DNA from: Myxococcus stipitatus
Lineage (GTDB): Bacteria; Myxococcota; Myxococcia; Myxococcales; Myxococcaceae
Direction of reading: 5' to 3'
Length of the DNA stretch: 64,000 bases
NCBI RefSeq assembly: GCF_021412625.1
Contig: NZ_JAKCFI010000005.1
Location: forward strand, 682,001 to 746,000
Shown here: positions 1 to 11,088 of the stretch, in pieces
Position numbering within the stretch: the first letter of the stretch is position 1
Layout of the letters: the number at the start of each line of letters is the position of its first letter
Program-made: the position numbers and the translations under genes
Notes under the pieces: generated by a model
Told to the model about the DNA's origin: nothing
Databases searched by the model: none
The model's input: the letters and a program-made list of their open reading frames with translations, nothing else

Positions 1-458
1 GTCATCGTGCCCACCGCGGCCAGCTTCTCCGTCACCTGCGCGCGCCGGGCCAGTTCGCGCTTCTCCGCGTGCAGGCGCACCTGCCGCATGGCCTGCTCCA
101 GCGTGAGGAGCAGCTCGCGCGGCGCGCAGGGCTTCATCAGGTAGGCACAAGCCCCCGCCCTCACCGCGGCCATCGCCGTCTCCAGCGTGGCGAAGCCCGT
201 CAGCAGCACCACCTCCGAGTCCGGCGCCCCCGCCTTCAGCTCCGCCGCCAGCGCCGTCCCATCCCCGTCCGGCAGGCGCAGGTCCACCAGCGCCACGTCG
301 AAGCCCTCGCGGGCCCGCTCCCGCGCGGCCTTGCAGGTCGACGCGCCGCGCACCGCGTAGCCGGCGTCCCCCAGCAGCTCGTGGAGGTTGTCGAGGAACG
401 CCGCGTTGTCGTCGACCAGCAGGATGCGCGCCGGGGGCTGGGAGACCGTCTGTGTCAT
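1..458 (-). CDS. Receiver-histidine kinase hybrid, partial (runs off left edge)
   Basis: Only the first ~152 codons are in the window. An N-terminal receiver domain has the acidic pair near residues 16-17 (LLVDDN), the phospho-acceptor Asp59 in VDLRLPDG, the Thr in LLTGFAT and the Lys in MKPCAP. The sequence then runs into a short helix (AQVTEKLAAVGTM) that usually sits just before the H-box of a HisKA domain, so the full protein is probably a receiver-kinase hybrid. The start codon overlaps the stop of the upstream double-receiver regulator (ATGA), so the two are translationally coupled. By position it is the third gene of a globin-sensor kinase operon and could pass on phosphoryl groups or reset that system. 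The kinase half is inferred, because its catalytic part lies outside the window. Confidence 0.85.
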   Translation of the reverse strand, partial: MTQTVSQPPARILLVDDNAAFLDNLHELLGDAGYAVRGASTCKAARERAREGFDVALVDLRLPDGDGTALAAELKAGAPDSEVVLLTGFATLETAMAAVRAGACAYLMKPCAPRELLLTLEQAMRQVRLHAEKRELARRAQVTEKLAAVGTM

Positions 459-1168
459 GGGGAGGGCATGGAGCGGGTGGCGTGCGCGGACTCGAGCGCG
501 CCCACCACTTCGCCGGTGTCGAAGGGCTTGGAGAACACGTCGATGACGGAGTCCACCGGGGCGAGGTCGGGCCAGGCGGTGATGACGAAGGTGGGGAGCC
601 GCGGGAAGCGCGCGCGCAGCCGCCGGAGCGCCTCGCCATCCGGCCCCCCGGGCACGCGCAGGTCCACCAGCGCCGCGAACGGCCGCGCGCAGCACAGGTT
701 CTCCGTGTCGAGCACCGACGCCGCCCGCACGCTGGAGAAGCCGCTCGCGCGCAGCACCTCGGAGAGGTTGTCGCTCAACGCGGGGTCGTCCTCCACCAGC
801 ACCACCAGCCCGTCCCGCCGCGCCCGCGTCAGCAGCTCCATCAACTGCGGCACGGGCACCGGCTTGGGCAGCACCGCGAGCAGGCCCTCGCGCCGCGCCG
901 TCTCCAGGTCGTTCTCCCGGGGGTGCGCGGTGATGACGACGGCGGCGATGCCCGGGTCGAGCAGGCGGATGCGCCGCACCGCGTCCGCCCCGCTCATGCC
1001 GGGCATGCGCATGTCCGTCACCAGCGCGTCGAAGCGCGTGGCGCGCACCAGCGAGAGGGCCTCCTCGCCGCTGTGCGCGATGACGGCCTCGTGCCCCTCG
1101 TCGCGGAGGATCTCCGCCAGGTTCTCCGCCAGCGCGCGGTTGTCATCCAGCAGAAGGTACCGGCGCAT
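455..1168 (-). CDS. Double-receiver response regulator of the globin-coupled kinase
   Basis: This 237-residue protein consists of two receiver domains in tandem and has no DNA-binding or enzymatic output domain. Receiver 1 (about 1-115) has Asp52 in TDMRMPG and Lys102 in PKPVP. Receiver 2 (about 121-230) has Asp169 in VDLRVPG and a Lys in SKPF. The architecture and both acceptor positions match what I recall of the cognate regulator of AfGcHK, the oxygen-sensing globin kinase of Anaeromyxobacter, reported to be phosphorylated at two aspartates at these positions. Its start overlaps the 3' end of the kinase gene by 26 bases and its stop overlaps the start of the hybrid kinase. With no output domain it probably works as a phosphate relay or sink, or through protein contacts. 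Confidence 0.9.
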   Translation of the reverse strand: MRRYLLLDDNRALAENLAEILRDEGHEAVIAHSGEEALSLVRATRFDALVTDMRMPGMSGADAVRRIRLLDPGIAAVVITAHPRENDLETARREGLLAVLPKPVPVPQLMELLTRARRDGLVVLVEDDPALSDNLSEVLRASGFSSVRAASVLDTENLCCARPFAALVDLRVPGGPDGEALRRLRARFPRLPTFVITAWPDLAPVDSVIDVFSKPFDTGEVVGALESAHATRSMPSP

Positions 1169-2336
1169 GCGGGCCCTCCTCGGGACTCACGGAGAACTGG
1201 ATGACGAAGCGGGCGCCCGCCCCTTCGCGCGGCGCATAGGTGATGCCGCCGCCATGCCGCTCCAGGATGCGGCGCACCAGCGGCAACCCCAGGCCGATGC
1301 CCCGCGCCTTCGTCGTCATCAACGGCTCGAACAGCCGGGGCCGGATGCTCTCGCTCACGCCGGGCCCGGTGTCCTCCAGCACCAGCTCCACCCCGCCGCG
1401 CTCGGACACGGAGCCCGTGAGCGACACGCTGCCGCCAGTCTCCTCCAACGCCTGGACGGCGTTCTCCAACAGGTTGACGAACACCTGCCGCAGCTGCCCC
1501 GCGTCGCCCTGGATGGGCGGCAGCGAGACGAGCCCCTCGGTCGTCACGGACACGCCCTCGGGACGCGACACCGCCTTGAGGGCCTCCTGCCACACCTCGT
1601 CCAGCCACACCGGCTGACGTTGGACGGGGCGGTCGCGAATCATGTCCAGCAGGTCGGAGATGATGTGGTTGGCGATGCCCACCTGCTCGCCGATGCGGTC
1701 GAGGTGCTTGTGGGTGCGCTCGTCCACCGTGGCGCCCGCGCGGCTGCGCAGGATGTAGAGCGAGGTCTCGATGACGCCCAGCGGGTTGCGCAGTTCGTGA
1801 CCGATGGAGCCCACGAGCTGACCGAAGGTGGAGAGCCGCTCGCTGCGCGCCTGCTGGGCGAGCAGGTCCTCGCGGTAGGTGTGGAGCATGATGGCCAGCT
1901 CCAGGTCCAGGATGCGCCCCAGGGAGACGCGCGTGAACTGGCGCACCTCCGGCGTCGCATCGAACGCCGTGTCGATGACGTCGTCGAGCTCCTGCCTCAA
2001 GACGTTCATCGCGCCGAACATGTAGTGCTGCGGCAGCGAGATGCGCACGTGCATCCGGCCAATCCTGCAGCGCAGCTCGTAGTACGCCTCGTCCCACGGC
2101 CCGCGCAGCAGCTGGTCCATCCACACCTGCAGCGTGCCGCGCAGGTGCCCCACCTGGCTCTCGCCGCCCTCGAGCGCCTTGCGCGCGCCCTCGTGCTCCA
2201 GGATGCGGTCGTAGAAGACGCGTGAGATGCGTGGGAAATGCGGCTTCGCGATGGCGTGGAGCGCGACGAGCGCCTGCTCGTCCCGCGCGCCAAAGCCCAC
2301 GTACCGCTTCAACTCCTCGAACAAGGTCTCCGCCAT
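1143..2336 (-). CDS. Globin-coupled oxygen-sensor histidine kinase (AfGcHK-like)
   Basis: A soluble 397-residue kinase with no membrane segment. Residues 1-155 form a globin-coupled sensor domain: a distal Tyr near 42 (VFYDRIL) and a proximal heme-ligating His near 96 (RIGRMHVRI), followed by the typical [12 protein letters not shown] stretch. The HisKA H-box has the phospho-acceptor His near 180 (SIGHELRNP). The HATPase region has the N-box NLLENAV, the G1 box EDTGPGV and the G2 box GIGLGLPLV. Spacing of the Tyr, proximal His and H-box His parallels AfGcHK of Anaeromyxobacter, whose kinase activity depends on O2, CO or NO binding to heme. It is the first gene of a minus-strand three-gene operon. 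The substrate is most likely the double-receiver protein just downstream. Sensing of O2 is inferred from the family. Confidence 0.93.
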   Translation of the reverse strand: MAETLFEELKRYVGFGARDEQALVALHAIAKPHFPRISRVFYDRILEHEGARKALEGGESQVGHLRGTLQVWMDQLLRGPWDEAYYELRCRIGRMHVRISLPQHYMFGAMNVLRQELDDVIDTAFDATPEVRQFTRVSLGRILDLELAIMLHTYREDLLAQQARSERLSTFGQLVGSIGHELRNPLGVIETSLYILRSRAGATVDERTHKHLDRIGEQVGIANHIISDLLDMIRDRPVQRQPVWLDEVWQEALKAVSRPEGVSVTTEGLVSLPPIQGDAGQLRQVFVNLLENAVQALEETGGSVSLTGSVSERGGVELVLEDTGPGVSESIRPRLFEPLMTTKARGIGLGLPLVRRILERHGGGITYAPREGAGARFVIQFSVSPEEGPHAPVPSAG

Positions 2337-2512
2337 GGTTCCGGGTGAAGACTAACCGCTCACCCCGCGTCGGAGGGGAACCTCGAAGCAAGCGCCACGC
2401 CAGCGCACGTGTCCGGCGCCATGAGTTCGCGACGCGCAAGATTTGCGCGCCACCCCGTCCCGAGGGAGTGGCGCGCACCGCCTGCGCGGGGGCGCGGGTC
2501 GCGTGAAGCACC

Positions 2513-3697
2513 TCAGTGCATGCCGGTCCCGGGCCCCGTGCGGCCTCCGGCCAGCGCCTCGCGGGTCACCGTCTCGCGGCCGGTGGCCTTGCCCCGCTCG
2601 AGCAGGGACTTGAAGCGCAGCAGGTCGTCGTCCATCTGCCGCTTCGGGTCCACCCCGAGCAACCGGGCGAAGGCGTGGCCGATGGCGCCAGCGGGCGGGT
2701 TGTAGGCCAGGCGGATGTCCACCCGCGTCCCGCCCCGGGGCGTGGGCTCGAAGTGGACGACCCCGGCGTTCTCCACGGACGTCCCCTGCTCGCTCCGCCA
2801 GGCGAGCAGCTTGTTGGGGACGCGTCGGGTGACGACGGCGCGCCATTCGAAGTGCAGCCCGGCGGGCCCCTTCACCTTCCAGCGCGAGCGGCCCTCCGCG
2901 TCGACGCTCACCTCGTCGACGTGGGTCATGAAGCGGGGGAAGTTCTGCATGGCGTCCCAGAAGGCGAAGACCTCCTCCACCGGAGCGTTCACGGTGATGT
3001 CCTTGTGGAGGGTGATGGCGCGGGCGCCCACGCCGAAGCCCGTGAGCCGGCGCAGCTCCAGGTTGCTGAGCGCGCGCACGCCGAGCACCAGCCCGCCGGC
3101 CCCCACCAACGTGCCCACGAGCCCCCGCTGGCGCAGCGACCACGACGCCAGCGACAACCCGCCCAGCACGCCGACGAGCCGCGCGGAGGGAGACCAGCGC
3201 CTGGCCCCGAAGAAGCGGCGCGGGCGCCGGCGCTCGACGCCGCCCTGCAACTCCGGTTGTCGCCCCGCCTGCGCGTAGGGCATGAGACGGTTGTCCACCG
3301 CGCGCACGCCCCGCACGCGCGCCACCCGCGGGACGACGTGCCGCAGCTCGTCCATGAGGATGGAGCCCTCGAGCAACGCCACGCCGTTGCGCACCGTCAC
3401 CCGCACGGACCCCGGATGCGAGCACACCCGGCCGAGCGCCGCGCGCACGCGCTCGCCCACCGTCACGTCGTCCACGTCCTCGGCGCGCAAGCGCCCCATC
3501 GACTCCACGAGCAGACCGCGCGAGCGCTGCGCCACGTCCCGCTTGATGACGCCGAGCGCGCTGCCCGCTTCGTGCGTCAGGTGCACCGCCCTGCCTTGCA
3601 GATGGGACCTGCGCCAGCGGCCGCTGCGCGGGTCGGCCCAGTACATCAGCCCCGCACCCACGCCCACGCCGCCGAGACTCCACCAGGCTGCCTTCAT
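2513..3697 (-). CDS. BON domain and SRPBCC (polyketide cyclase-like) envelope protein
   Basis: The ATG at 3697 follows a perfect AGGAGG, so this start is preferred to longer in-frame options. The 394-residue protein opens with a short hydrophobic stretch (MKAAWWSLGGVGVG). A BON domain follows at about 65-125, with the conserved VRVTVRNGVALLEG segment; BON domains bind membranes or phospholipid. A hydrophobic central region (about 160-210) probably spans or lies on the membrane. The C-terminal ~150 residues are an SRPBCC/START-like ligand-binding fold (ITVNAPVEEVFAFWDAMQNFPRFM, split here as VEEVFAFWD and NFPRFM). This BON plus SRPBCC arrangement is common in myxobacteria and actinobacteria as stress-linked membrane proteins of unknown ligand. 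It appears to be a single-gene unit, divergent from the next gene. Confidence 0.85.
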   Translation of the reverse strand: MKAAWWSLGGVGVGAGLMYWADPRSGRWRRSHLQGRAVHLTHEAGSALGVIKRDVAQRSRGLLVESMGRLRAEDVDDVTVGERVRAALGRVCSHPGSVRVTVRNGVALLEGSILMDELRHVVPRVARVRGVRAVDNRLMPYAQAGRQPELQGGVERRRPRRFFGARRWSPSARLVGVLGGLSLASWSLRQRGLVGTLVGAGGLVLGVRALSNLELRRLTGFGVGARAITLHKDITVNAPVEEVFAFWDAMQNFPRFMTHVDEVSVDAEGRSRWKVKGPAGLHFEWRAVVTRRVPNKLLAWRSEQGTSVENAGVVHFEPTPRGGTRVDIRLAYNPPAGAIGHAFARLLGVDPKRQMDDDLLRFKSLLERGKATGRETVTREALAGGRTGPGTGMH

Positions 3698-3933
3698 GTC
3701 GTGCCTCCTGTCCGTATGTCGCCTTCCGGGAAACGTGAAGGCGCGCGTGGCGCGGCGCAGCAATCCGGCCCGGCCGGCCTGACCACGCCCCGTCGGGATG
3801 CCCGCCGTCCCGCCGACGCATGGAGCCTCGCGTCCTCCGTCCCCGGCGCGCGCGAGGCGGTGCGCGCCCGCCTCGCCGTGCACAGGTTGTCCGCACCTCG
3901 GGAGTCCACCGGGACGCAAGGAGGCACGCACGC

Positions 3934-4308
3934 ATGCACGCACCGCAGGGCCCTGGAGCACTCGCGCGACACCGTCGGGCCCGTCCACGGTGGGCGGTCC
4001 GGGCCTCGGCCCTCGTCGCGGCGGAGCCCGACCCCAAGCAGGCCCCTCCTCCGCCGGTCCCTCCACCTCCACCAGGGACCCCGAAGCCACCGCCCAACGC
4101 GCCGGTGAAGGAGCCAGAGCCGGTCCCACCCCGTCACGAGCCACCGAGCCGGCCCATCCCGGAGGAGGAGCCGCCGACGCGACGACCGCCGGAGATCGAA
4201 CCGCCCCGGCCGCCCGGCATCGCCCCGCCGGGCATCCGCGATCCTCCGTCGCCGGGCCAGCCGGGCCGGCCGAACATCATCGCCTCCGCCTCGTCCGGGC
4301 CCACCTAG
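3934..4308 (+). CDS. Small proline-rich protein of unknown function
   Basis: A 124-codon frame begins at an ATG with a strong AAGGAGG nine bases upstream. The N-terminus is basic (ARHRRARPRW) and followed by a short Ala/Val run. From about residue 35 the sequence is dominated by proline with repeated PPP, PEP and PPRP units and scattered Glu, and it ends IIASASSGPT. No domain is recognisable. Low-complexity, high-GC sequence can stay open by chance, so the ribosome-binding site is the main support. If real, it may be a periplasm- or wall-spanning linker-like protein. It precedes the phosphoribosyltransferase gene by about 100 bases on the same strand and could share its promoter. Confidence 0.5.
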   Translation: MHAPQGPGALARHRRARPRWAVRASALVAAEPDPKQAPPPPVPPPPPGTPKPPPNAPVKEPEPVPPRHEPPSRPIPEEEPPTRRPPEIEPPRPPGIAPPGIRDPPSPGQPGRPNIIASASSGPT

Positions 4309-4409
4309 GGGCCCCGCCCCCGCCCGGGGTCGGGGTGTTTCCCGCGGGCGCCGCGATGGCCACTGTCATGGGGAGGACACCTCCCGTCGGAGGTGTCGAG
4401 GAGCCAGAC

Positions 4410-5084
4410 GTGAGGGGGCCCGACTTCCAGGACCGTTTCATCGCCGGCCGCGAGCTCGCGGCGCTGCTGGGGCGCTACGCGCATCGACCGGACACCCGGG
4501 TGTTCGCCCTGCCCCGGGGTGGCGTGCCCGTGGGGTATGAGGTGGCGCGGGCCCTGGGCGCGCCGCTCGACGTGTTCCTGGTGCGCAAGCTGGGCACGCC
4601 CGACCACGAGGAGCTGGCCATGGGCGCCATCGCCACCGGAGGCGTGCGCGTCATCAACACCGACGTGGTGGACCAGCTCGGCATCTCCTCGGAGGAGATC
4701 GACACCGTCGCGGCCCGGGAGGAAGGGGAGCTGCGCAGGCGCGAGCGCAGCTACCGGCAAGGGCGCCCCGCGCTCGACGTGCGCGGGCGCCGCGTCATCC
4801 TCGTCGACGACGGCCTGGCCACCGGCTCCACGATGCTCGCCGCCGTGGCGGCCGTGCGGCGGCTCGCCCCCGCCCGCGTCGTCGTCGCCGTCCCCGTGGC
4901 GGCGGCGGAGGCCCGCGACGCGCTGGCGCTGGAAGCGGACGAGGTGGTGTGCGCGCGGACGCCAGAGCCGTTCTACGCCGTGGGCCTCTGGTACCGGGAC
5001 TTCGCCCAGACGACGGATGACGAGGTGCGAGCGCTGCTCGCCCGCGCGGCGACGGAGAACGCGCTCTCCTCGGCGCCCGCCTGA
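4410..5084 (+). CDS. Phosphoribosyltransferase-fold protein
   Basis: A 224-residue type I phosphoribosyltransferase fold. The GTG at 4410 was chosen because GAGGAG lies six bases upstream and because the family usually begins with an FxDRxxAGxxLA motif, seen here at the N-terminus (FQDRFIAGRELAALL). The PRPP loop is VILVDDGLATGST. The segments ALPRGGVPVGYEVA and VRKLGTPDHEELAMGAIA are typical of the stand-alone family often found beside dienelactone hydrolase or erythromycin esterase genes in stress islands. The substrate is unknown; these proteins are usually annotated only as phosphoribosyltransferases. Two ATG codons at 4356 and 4368 are alternative starts that would add about 15 residues. 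No obvious partner gene is adjacent. Confidence 0.88.
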   Translation: MRGPDFQDRFIAGRELAALLGRYAHRPDTRVFALPRGGVPVGYEVARALGAPLDVFLVRKLGTPDHEELAMGAIATGGVRVINTDVVDQLGISSEEIDTVAAREEGELRRRERSYRQGRPALDVRGRRVILVDDGLATGSTMLAAVAAVRRLAPARVVVAVPVAAAEARDALALEADEVVCARTPEPFYAVGLWYRDFAQTTDDEVRALLARAATENALSSAPA

Positions 5085-5228
5085 CCCAGTCCCCCGCGTG
5101 TCGCCGCCGACCCGAGCCGGGTCCGGAAGGCCCGGCCTCCTGCCCACCTCGCGACGAAGGCAGCGCTCCCAACGCCGGGATACACGGCACGTCCCTGGAA
5201 TCCAGGTAGTCTCGCGGTCGCACACCCC

Positions 5229-7348
5229 ATGCACGCGTTCCCCTCCCGTCGTCAGATGTTGCTGGCCGTCGTCCTGGCCGCGGCCAGCGCCGCGCTCATC
5301 GAATGGGCCTGGTCCGGCAGCGCCCCACCGAGCCCACTGGCGCGCGTCGTCGGCACCGCCACGTTGGTGCTCGTGTGCGCGGGCATCCCCGCGTTGGTAC
5401 TGGCGCGCGCCCGGGAGCACACCCAGCGGGAGCGGGACGCGGCGCTGCGCAGCGCGGGGGACTCCAGCGCGCTGCGCGACGCCATCATGGACGTCACGCC
5501 GGTGGGGTTCGCCTTCTTCGACCGGAACCTGCGCTACATCCACGTCAACGCGGCGCTGGCGGCCATGAACGGCCTGCCCGCGGGAGGACACCTGGGCCGG
5601 CACGTGACGGAGGTGATGCCCGAACTGGGCCGCATGCTGGCGCCCCGGCTGCGACACGCCCTCGAGACGGACGACCCCGTCCAGGACACCTGCCTGGAGG
5701 TGGAGACGCCGGCGGCGCCCGGCGAGTCGCGCTTCTGGTTCGGCAGCTACACGCGGGTGCGGGGCTCGGGAGGCGAGGTGCTGGGCGTCATCGCCGCCCT
5801 CTCGGAGCTCACCGAGCGCATGCGCGCGGAGCAGAGCCTCCAGGAGCACGAGGGGCGCCTCGAGGTGCTCACGCGCTCGCTGCCGGACTACCTGTGGGGC
5901 GGCAAGCTGCGCGACGGACGGCTGCGCGACTTCTACTGCACGCCCGTCATCGAGCGCACCACGGGCTACCCCGCGTCCGCGTTCTCCGAACCCGGGCCGA
6001 ACGGGGGACCGCCGCCCTTGTGGTCGGACATGGTCCACCCCGAGGACCGCGCGCGCTACCGCCAGTCCATCGAAGCCCTCGCGCCCGGCTCCGAGGTGGA
6101 GCTGGAGCACCGGCTCATCTGCGCCGACGGCCGCGTGCGCTGGGTGCGCAGCCGCGCCACGGCCTCCGCCCGGGACCTCCAGGGCGAGCTGCACGTGGGC
6201 TGCGTCGTCACGGACATCACCGACCGCTACCTCGCGGACGAGCTGCGCCAGCGCCTGCACGACAGCTTCCGCCGCTCCGCCCACGAGTGGCGCCGCACGT
6301 TCGACGCCGTGGCCTCGCCGCTCGTGGTGCTGGGCGCGGACGGCACCATCCACCGCCTCAACGCCGCCGCGTGCATCCTCTTCGGCGGGCTCGACCCGTC
6401 CGGACAGCCGCTGCACACCGCGGCCGGAACGCCCCCCTGGTCCAACGCGCTGCCGCTGGTGGACGAGCTGCGCCGCACCCGGGGCAGCCTCACCCGCGAG
6501 GTGAAGGACCCGCACTTCCGCCGCACGTGGGAGTTGTCCGCCGCGTGGGTGGACGAGGTCGGGAGCGAGGACTCGCGCATCATCCTCGTCGCCAACGAGG
6601 TGACGCGCCTGTTGGAGCTGCAGGCCAGCCTGCGCCGCAGCGAGACCATGGCCGCGATGGGCGCCATCGTCGCGGGCGTGGCCCACGAGGTGCGCAACCC
6701 CCTCTTCTCCATCTCCGCCGTCGTCGACGCGGTGGAGGTCACCGTGGGCAAGCGCACGGAGCTGGCCCCCTACCTCGACGTGCTGCGGGGCGAGGTCAAG
6801 CGCCTCAACCACCTCACCCAGGAGCTGTTCGAGTACGGGCGGCCCACGCGCGGCGAGTGGGTGGACGGCCCCATCCAGGGCGTGGTGGAGGAGGCCGTGG
6901 CCGCCTGCGTCCTCGGCGCGGAGAAGGGCGGCGTCACCGTCACCAGCTCGCTGGAGACCCGCCTGCCCGACGTGCGGATGGACGCGCGCCGGCTCTTCCA
7001 CGTCTTCCGCAACGTGCTGGAGAACGCCGTGCAGTACTCGCCCGCGGGCACCACGGTGCGGGTGGCCACCGAATCCGTCGAGGAGGATGGCCGCCCCTGG
7101 GTCCGCTGCACCGTGAAGGACACCGGTCCGGGATTCCGGGAAGAGGACATCCCCCACGTCTTCGAGCCCTTCTTCAGCAAGCGGCGGGGAGGCACGGGGC
7201 TGGGGCTGTCCATCGTCCAGCGCATCGTGGAGGAGCACCAGGGGCTCATCCGCCTGCGCAACCATCCGGAGGGTGGCGCGGAGGTCACGCTGCTGCTACC
7301 AGCGGTTTGCTCGCAACCCGCCGCACTCCCCCTAGACTCGCTCGCCTC

Positions 7349-7352
<4 letters not shown>
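5229..7352 (+). CDS. Membrane PAS-sensor histidine kinase
   Basis: A 707-residue kinase. Two predicted membrane helices lie at about 9-28 and 38-58 with almost no periplasmic loop, so sensing is likely cytoplasmic or within the membrane. Three PAS domains follow at about 80-200 (TPVGFAFFDRNLRYIHVN), 215-335 (PAS_3 type, MVHPEDRARYR) and 350-460 (ASPLVVLGADG). The HisKA H-box is VAHEVRNP with His486. The HATPase has NVLENAVQYS, DTGPGF and GGTGLGLSIV. The stop codon overlaps the ATG of the downstream sigma-54 activator (ATGA), making a coupled kinase/regulator pair, an arrangement common in Myxococcus enhancer-binding-protein systems. The signal is unknown. Confidence 0.93.
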
Positions 7353-8713
<1,361 letters not shown>

Positions 8714-8824
8714 TCTGGACGGGGACGCGCGCCCAGGTCCGGCCGGGGTTTCGCAAGTGGTGGAAAAGGCGTCGGGCCTGGGTGCGGGCGACCCTGGCCC
8801 CGGGCTTGCTGAGGGCCCGGGGGC

Positions 8825-9202
8825 GTGTCCCAGAACATCCTCATCGTCGATGACGAGTCCTCCCTCTGCTGGGTGCTGGGGCAGTTCTTCACCGGCGCGG
8901 GGTACCGGGTGGACTCCGCCCAGGCCCTGGACGAGGCGCTCGGACTGATGACGACGGGGCGCTACGACCTGGTCATCAGCGACCTGCGCCTGAGCGGCAC
9001 CCAGTCCGAGGAGGGCCTGGTGCTGGCGGATTTCGTGCGCCGCTACACCCCGGCCACCCGGGTGGTGCTGCTGACGGCCTTCGCGTCCCCGGAGCTCAGC
9101 GCGCGCGCCCGCGAGCTGGGCGTGGACCTGCTGCTCCCCAAACCCCAACCGCTGCCCTCGTTGGCGCAGCATGTCTCACAACTCCTCGCCGCTGCACGTT
9201 GA
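8825..9202 (+). CDS. Single-domain response regulator (receiver only)
   Basis: A 125-residue stand-alone receiver, started at GTG 8825. The acidic pair is at 9-10 (LIVDDE), the acceptor is Asp53 in ISDLRLSG, the Thr is in LLTAFAS and the Lys is in LPKPQP. There is no output domain. It lies 111 bases after the NtrC-type regulator and its stop overlaps the region just ahead of the OmpA gene. It could act as a phosphate acceptor for the upstream PAS kinase or as a diffusible regulator. The start lacks a good Shine-Dalgarno sequence, so the exact N-terminus is uncertain, but the fold begins right after it. Confidence 0.88.
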   Translation: MSQNILIVDDESSLCWVLGQFFTGAGYRVDSAQALDEALGLMTTGRYDLVISDLRLSGTQSEEGLVLADFVRRYTPATRVVLLTAFASPELSARARELGVDLLLPKPQPLPSLAQHVSQLLAAAR

Positions 9203-9234
9203 TGCAGTCCCTACCCTTGAGGCAGCTTCACATC

Positions 9235-11088
9235 ATGCGAGTGCCCCCCACCTCCCCCGGCCACCCCCTTGCGTCCGTCCCGAGGAGGGGCCGCGTCGCG
9301 CGCGCCCTCCGCGCCCTGGGGGCCGCGACACCGCTGCTGGCGCTCGCGCTCGGCGCCTCTCCCGCGCGGGCGCAGGTGTCGGCGTCGCAGGCCATCGACG
9401 TGCAGCAGTACAAGCCGGGGCCGGGTGCGTACGACGTGCTCGGCGTGCACGGCGCGCGGGTGGGCCAGCACCTCGACTGGAACGTGGGGCTGTCCGCCAA
9501 CTACGGGGATGACCCGCTCAACCTGCTCGACCCGCGCAAGGACGCGTTCGTCTACCGCATCGTCGACAGCCAGCTCACCGTGGACCTGATGGGCGCCATC
9601 GCCCTGTTCGACCGGTTCGAGGTGGGCGTGTCGCTGCCCATCTCCACCACGACGTCGCAGGAGGCGGGCGACGTGTCGCCGTCGCTCGCGCGGGGCGTGG
9701 GGACCACGGGCGTGGGGGACCTGCGGCTGGTGCCCAAGGCGCGGCTGTTCACGACGGCGGGGGGCCTGTCCTTCGCCCTCGTCGCGCCGTTCACCCTGCC
9801 GACCTCCGGGGGCGACGAGTACCTGGGCTCGGGCGGCGTCACCTTCCAGCCGCGCCTGGTCGCCGAGTGGGCCACCCCGTCGGTGCGCCTGCTGGCCAAC
9901 GCGGGCGTGAACCTGCGCGGCGAGGAGCGGCTGCGCAACCTGCGCGTGGGCAACGAGTTCGCCTACTCCGTGGGCGCGGAGGTGCCCCTCACCCAGGCCC
10001 TCACCGCGCAGGCCACGCTGGCGGGCGCGCTGGGCTTGAAGGAGACGAACACGGAGGAGCGCCCCCTGGAGGTGCTGGGCGCGCTGAAGTACCGCTTCAC
10101 GAAGGAGCTGGCCGCGCACGTGGGCGCCGGGCCGGGCCTGACGCGAGGCTACGGCACCCCGAGCTTCCGCGTGCTGGGCGGGCTGAGCTGGACGGCGGGC
10201 GCGGGGGGTCGGCCCGCCTCGGTCGCGGCCACCACGCCCCCGCCGTGCGCGCTCGGTCCCGAGGACTTCGACGGCTTCCAGGACGACGACAACTGCCTGG
10301 ACCCCGACGACGACGGCGACGGCATCCTCGACGGTCCGGACGTGTGCCCGGGCGAGAAGGAGACCTTCAACGGCTTCCAGGACGAGGACGGCTGCCCGGA
10401 CGACCCCAACGCCCACCACGCCCCCACGCAGGACGGCGCGCCCCCGCCGCCGCCCGCGCCCATGACGCTGCCTCCGGCGCCCGTGGACACGGACGGTGAC
10501 GGCCTGGTCGACGGCGAGGACCGCTGCCCCGCGGAGGCCGAGGACGTCGACGGCTTCGAGGACGGCGACGGCTGCCCGGATCCGGACAACGACAAGGACG
10601 GAATCCCGGACTCGGTGGACGACTGCCCGCTGGAGGCGGAGACCATCAACGGCGTGAAGGACGAGGACGGGTGCCCGGACCAGGGCAAGGCCCAGGTGCG
10701 CCTGGAGGGCTCGCGCATCGTCATCCTCGAGAAGGTCTACTTCGCGACCGGCAAGGACGTCATCCTGAAGAAGTCCTTCAACCTGCTGTCGCAGGTGGCC
10801 TCGGTGCTCAAGGCCAACCCGCAGGTCGAGCTGATCCGGGTGGAGGGCCACACCGACAGCCAGGGCGCGGACAAGGCCAACCTGGACCTGTCCCAGCGCC
10901 GCGCCACCAAGGTGCGCGACTTCCTGATGAAGGTGGGCATCGCCGGGGGCCGGTTGGAGGCGGTAGGCTTCGGTGAATCGAAGCCGGTCGACACCAACAC
11001 GACGGCGCGGGGCCGGGAGAACAACCGCCGCGTCGAGTTCAACATCGTGAAGGTGGCCGAGCCGTCGGCGGAAGGAGCGACGCGATGA
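9235..11088 (+). CDS. OmpA-family outer-membrane protein with thrombospondin type 3 repeats
   Basis: About 617 residues from ATG 9235; an ATG at 9202 is an alternative. A long basic N-terminus leads into a hydrophobic core ending ASPARAQ, a signal peptide with a likely AxA cleavage site. Residues ~50-330 look like an eight-stranded beta-barrel (alternating residues, many Gly/Asn turns). Between ~350 and 490 lie calcium-binding thrombospondin type 3 repeats (units like DGDGLVDGEDRCP and DNDKDGIPDSVDDCP) broken by a proline linker. The C-terminal OmpA domain (about 500-610) has the peptidoglycan-binding signature VEGHTDSQG and NNRRVEF. It would anchor the outer membrane to the wall. It is the first gene of an operon with the FecR and CHASE2 genes; its stop overlaps the FecR start. 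Confidence 0.93.
   Translation: MRVPPTSPGHPLASVPRRGRVARALRALGAATPLLALALGASPARAQVSASQAIDVQQYKPGPGAYDVLGVHGARVGQHLDWNVGLSANYGDDPLNLLDPRKDAFVYRIVDSQLTVDLMGAIALFDRFEVGVSLPISTTTSQEAGDVSPSLARGVGTTGVGDLRLVPKARLFTTAGGLSFALVAPFTLPTSGGDEYLGSGGVTFQPRLVAEWATPSVRLLANAGVNLRGEERLRNLRVGNEFAYSVGAEVPLTQALTAQATLAGALGLKETNTEERPLEVLGALKYRFTKELAAHVGAGPGLTRGYGTPSFRVLGGLSWTAGAGGRPASVAATTPPPCALGPEDFDGFQDDDNCLDPDDDGDGILDGPDVCPGEKETFNGFQDEDGCPDDPNAHHAPTQDGAPPPPPAPMTLPPAPVDTDGDGLVDGEDRCPAEAEDVDGFEDGDGCPDPDNDKDGIPDSVDDCPLEAETINGVKDEDGCPDQGKAQVRLEGSRIVILEKVYFATGKDVILKKSFNLLSQVASVLKANPQVELIRVEGHTDSQGADKANLDLSQRRATKVRDFLMKVGIAGGRLEAVGFGESKPVDTNTTARGRENNRRVEFNIVKVAEPSAEGATR

Noticed and set aside
29-458. Sigma-54 or DNA-binding output for the first gene
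   Set aside because: The sequence after the receiver leads into a kinase dimerisation helix, not an AAA+ or helix-turn-helix.
69-2225. 718-codon open frame on the plus strand
   Set aside because: Runs opposite three overlapping two-component genes that have perfect catalytic motifs.
4305-7265. 986-codon open frame on the minus strand
   Set aside because: It lies opposite the phosphoribosyltransferase and PAS-kinase genes. Its protein is His/Arg/Gly/Ala-rich with no domain, which is the usual antisense shadow in DNA with G/C third positions.
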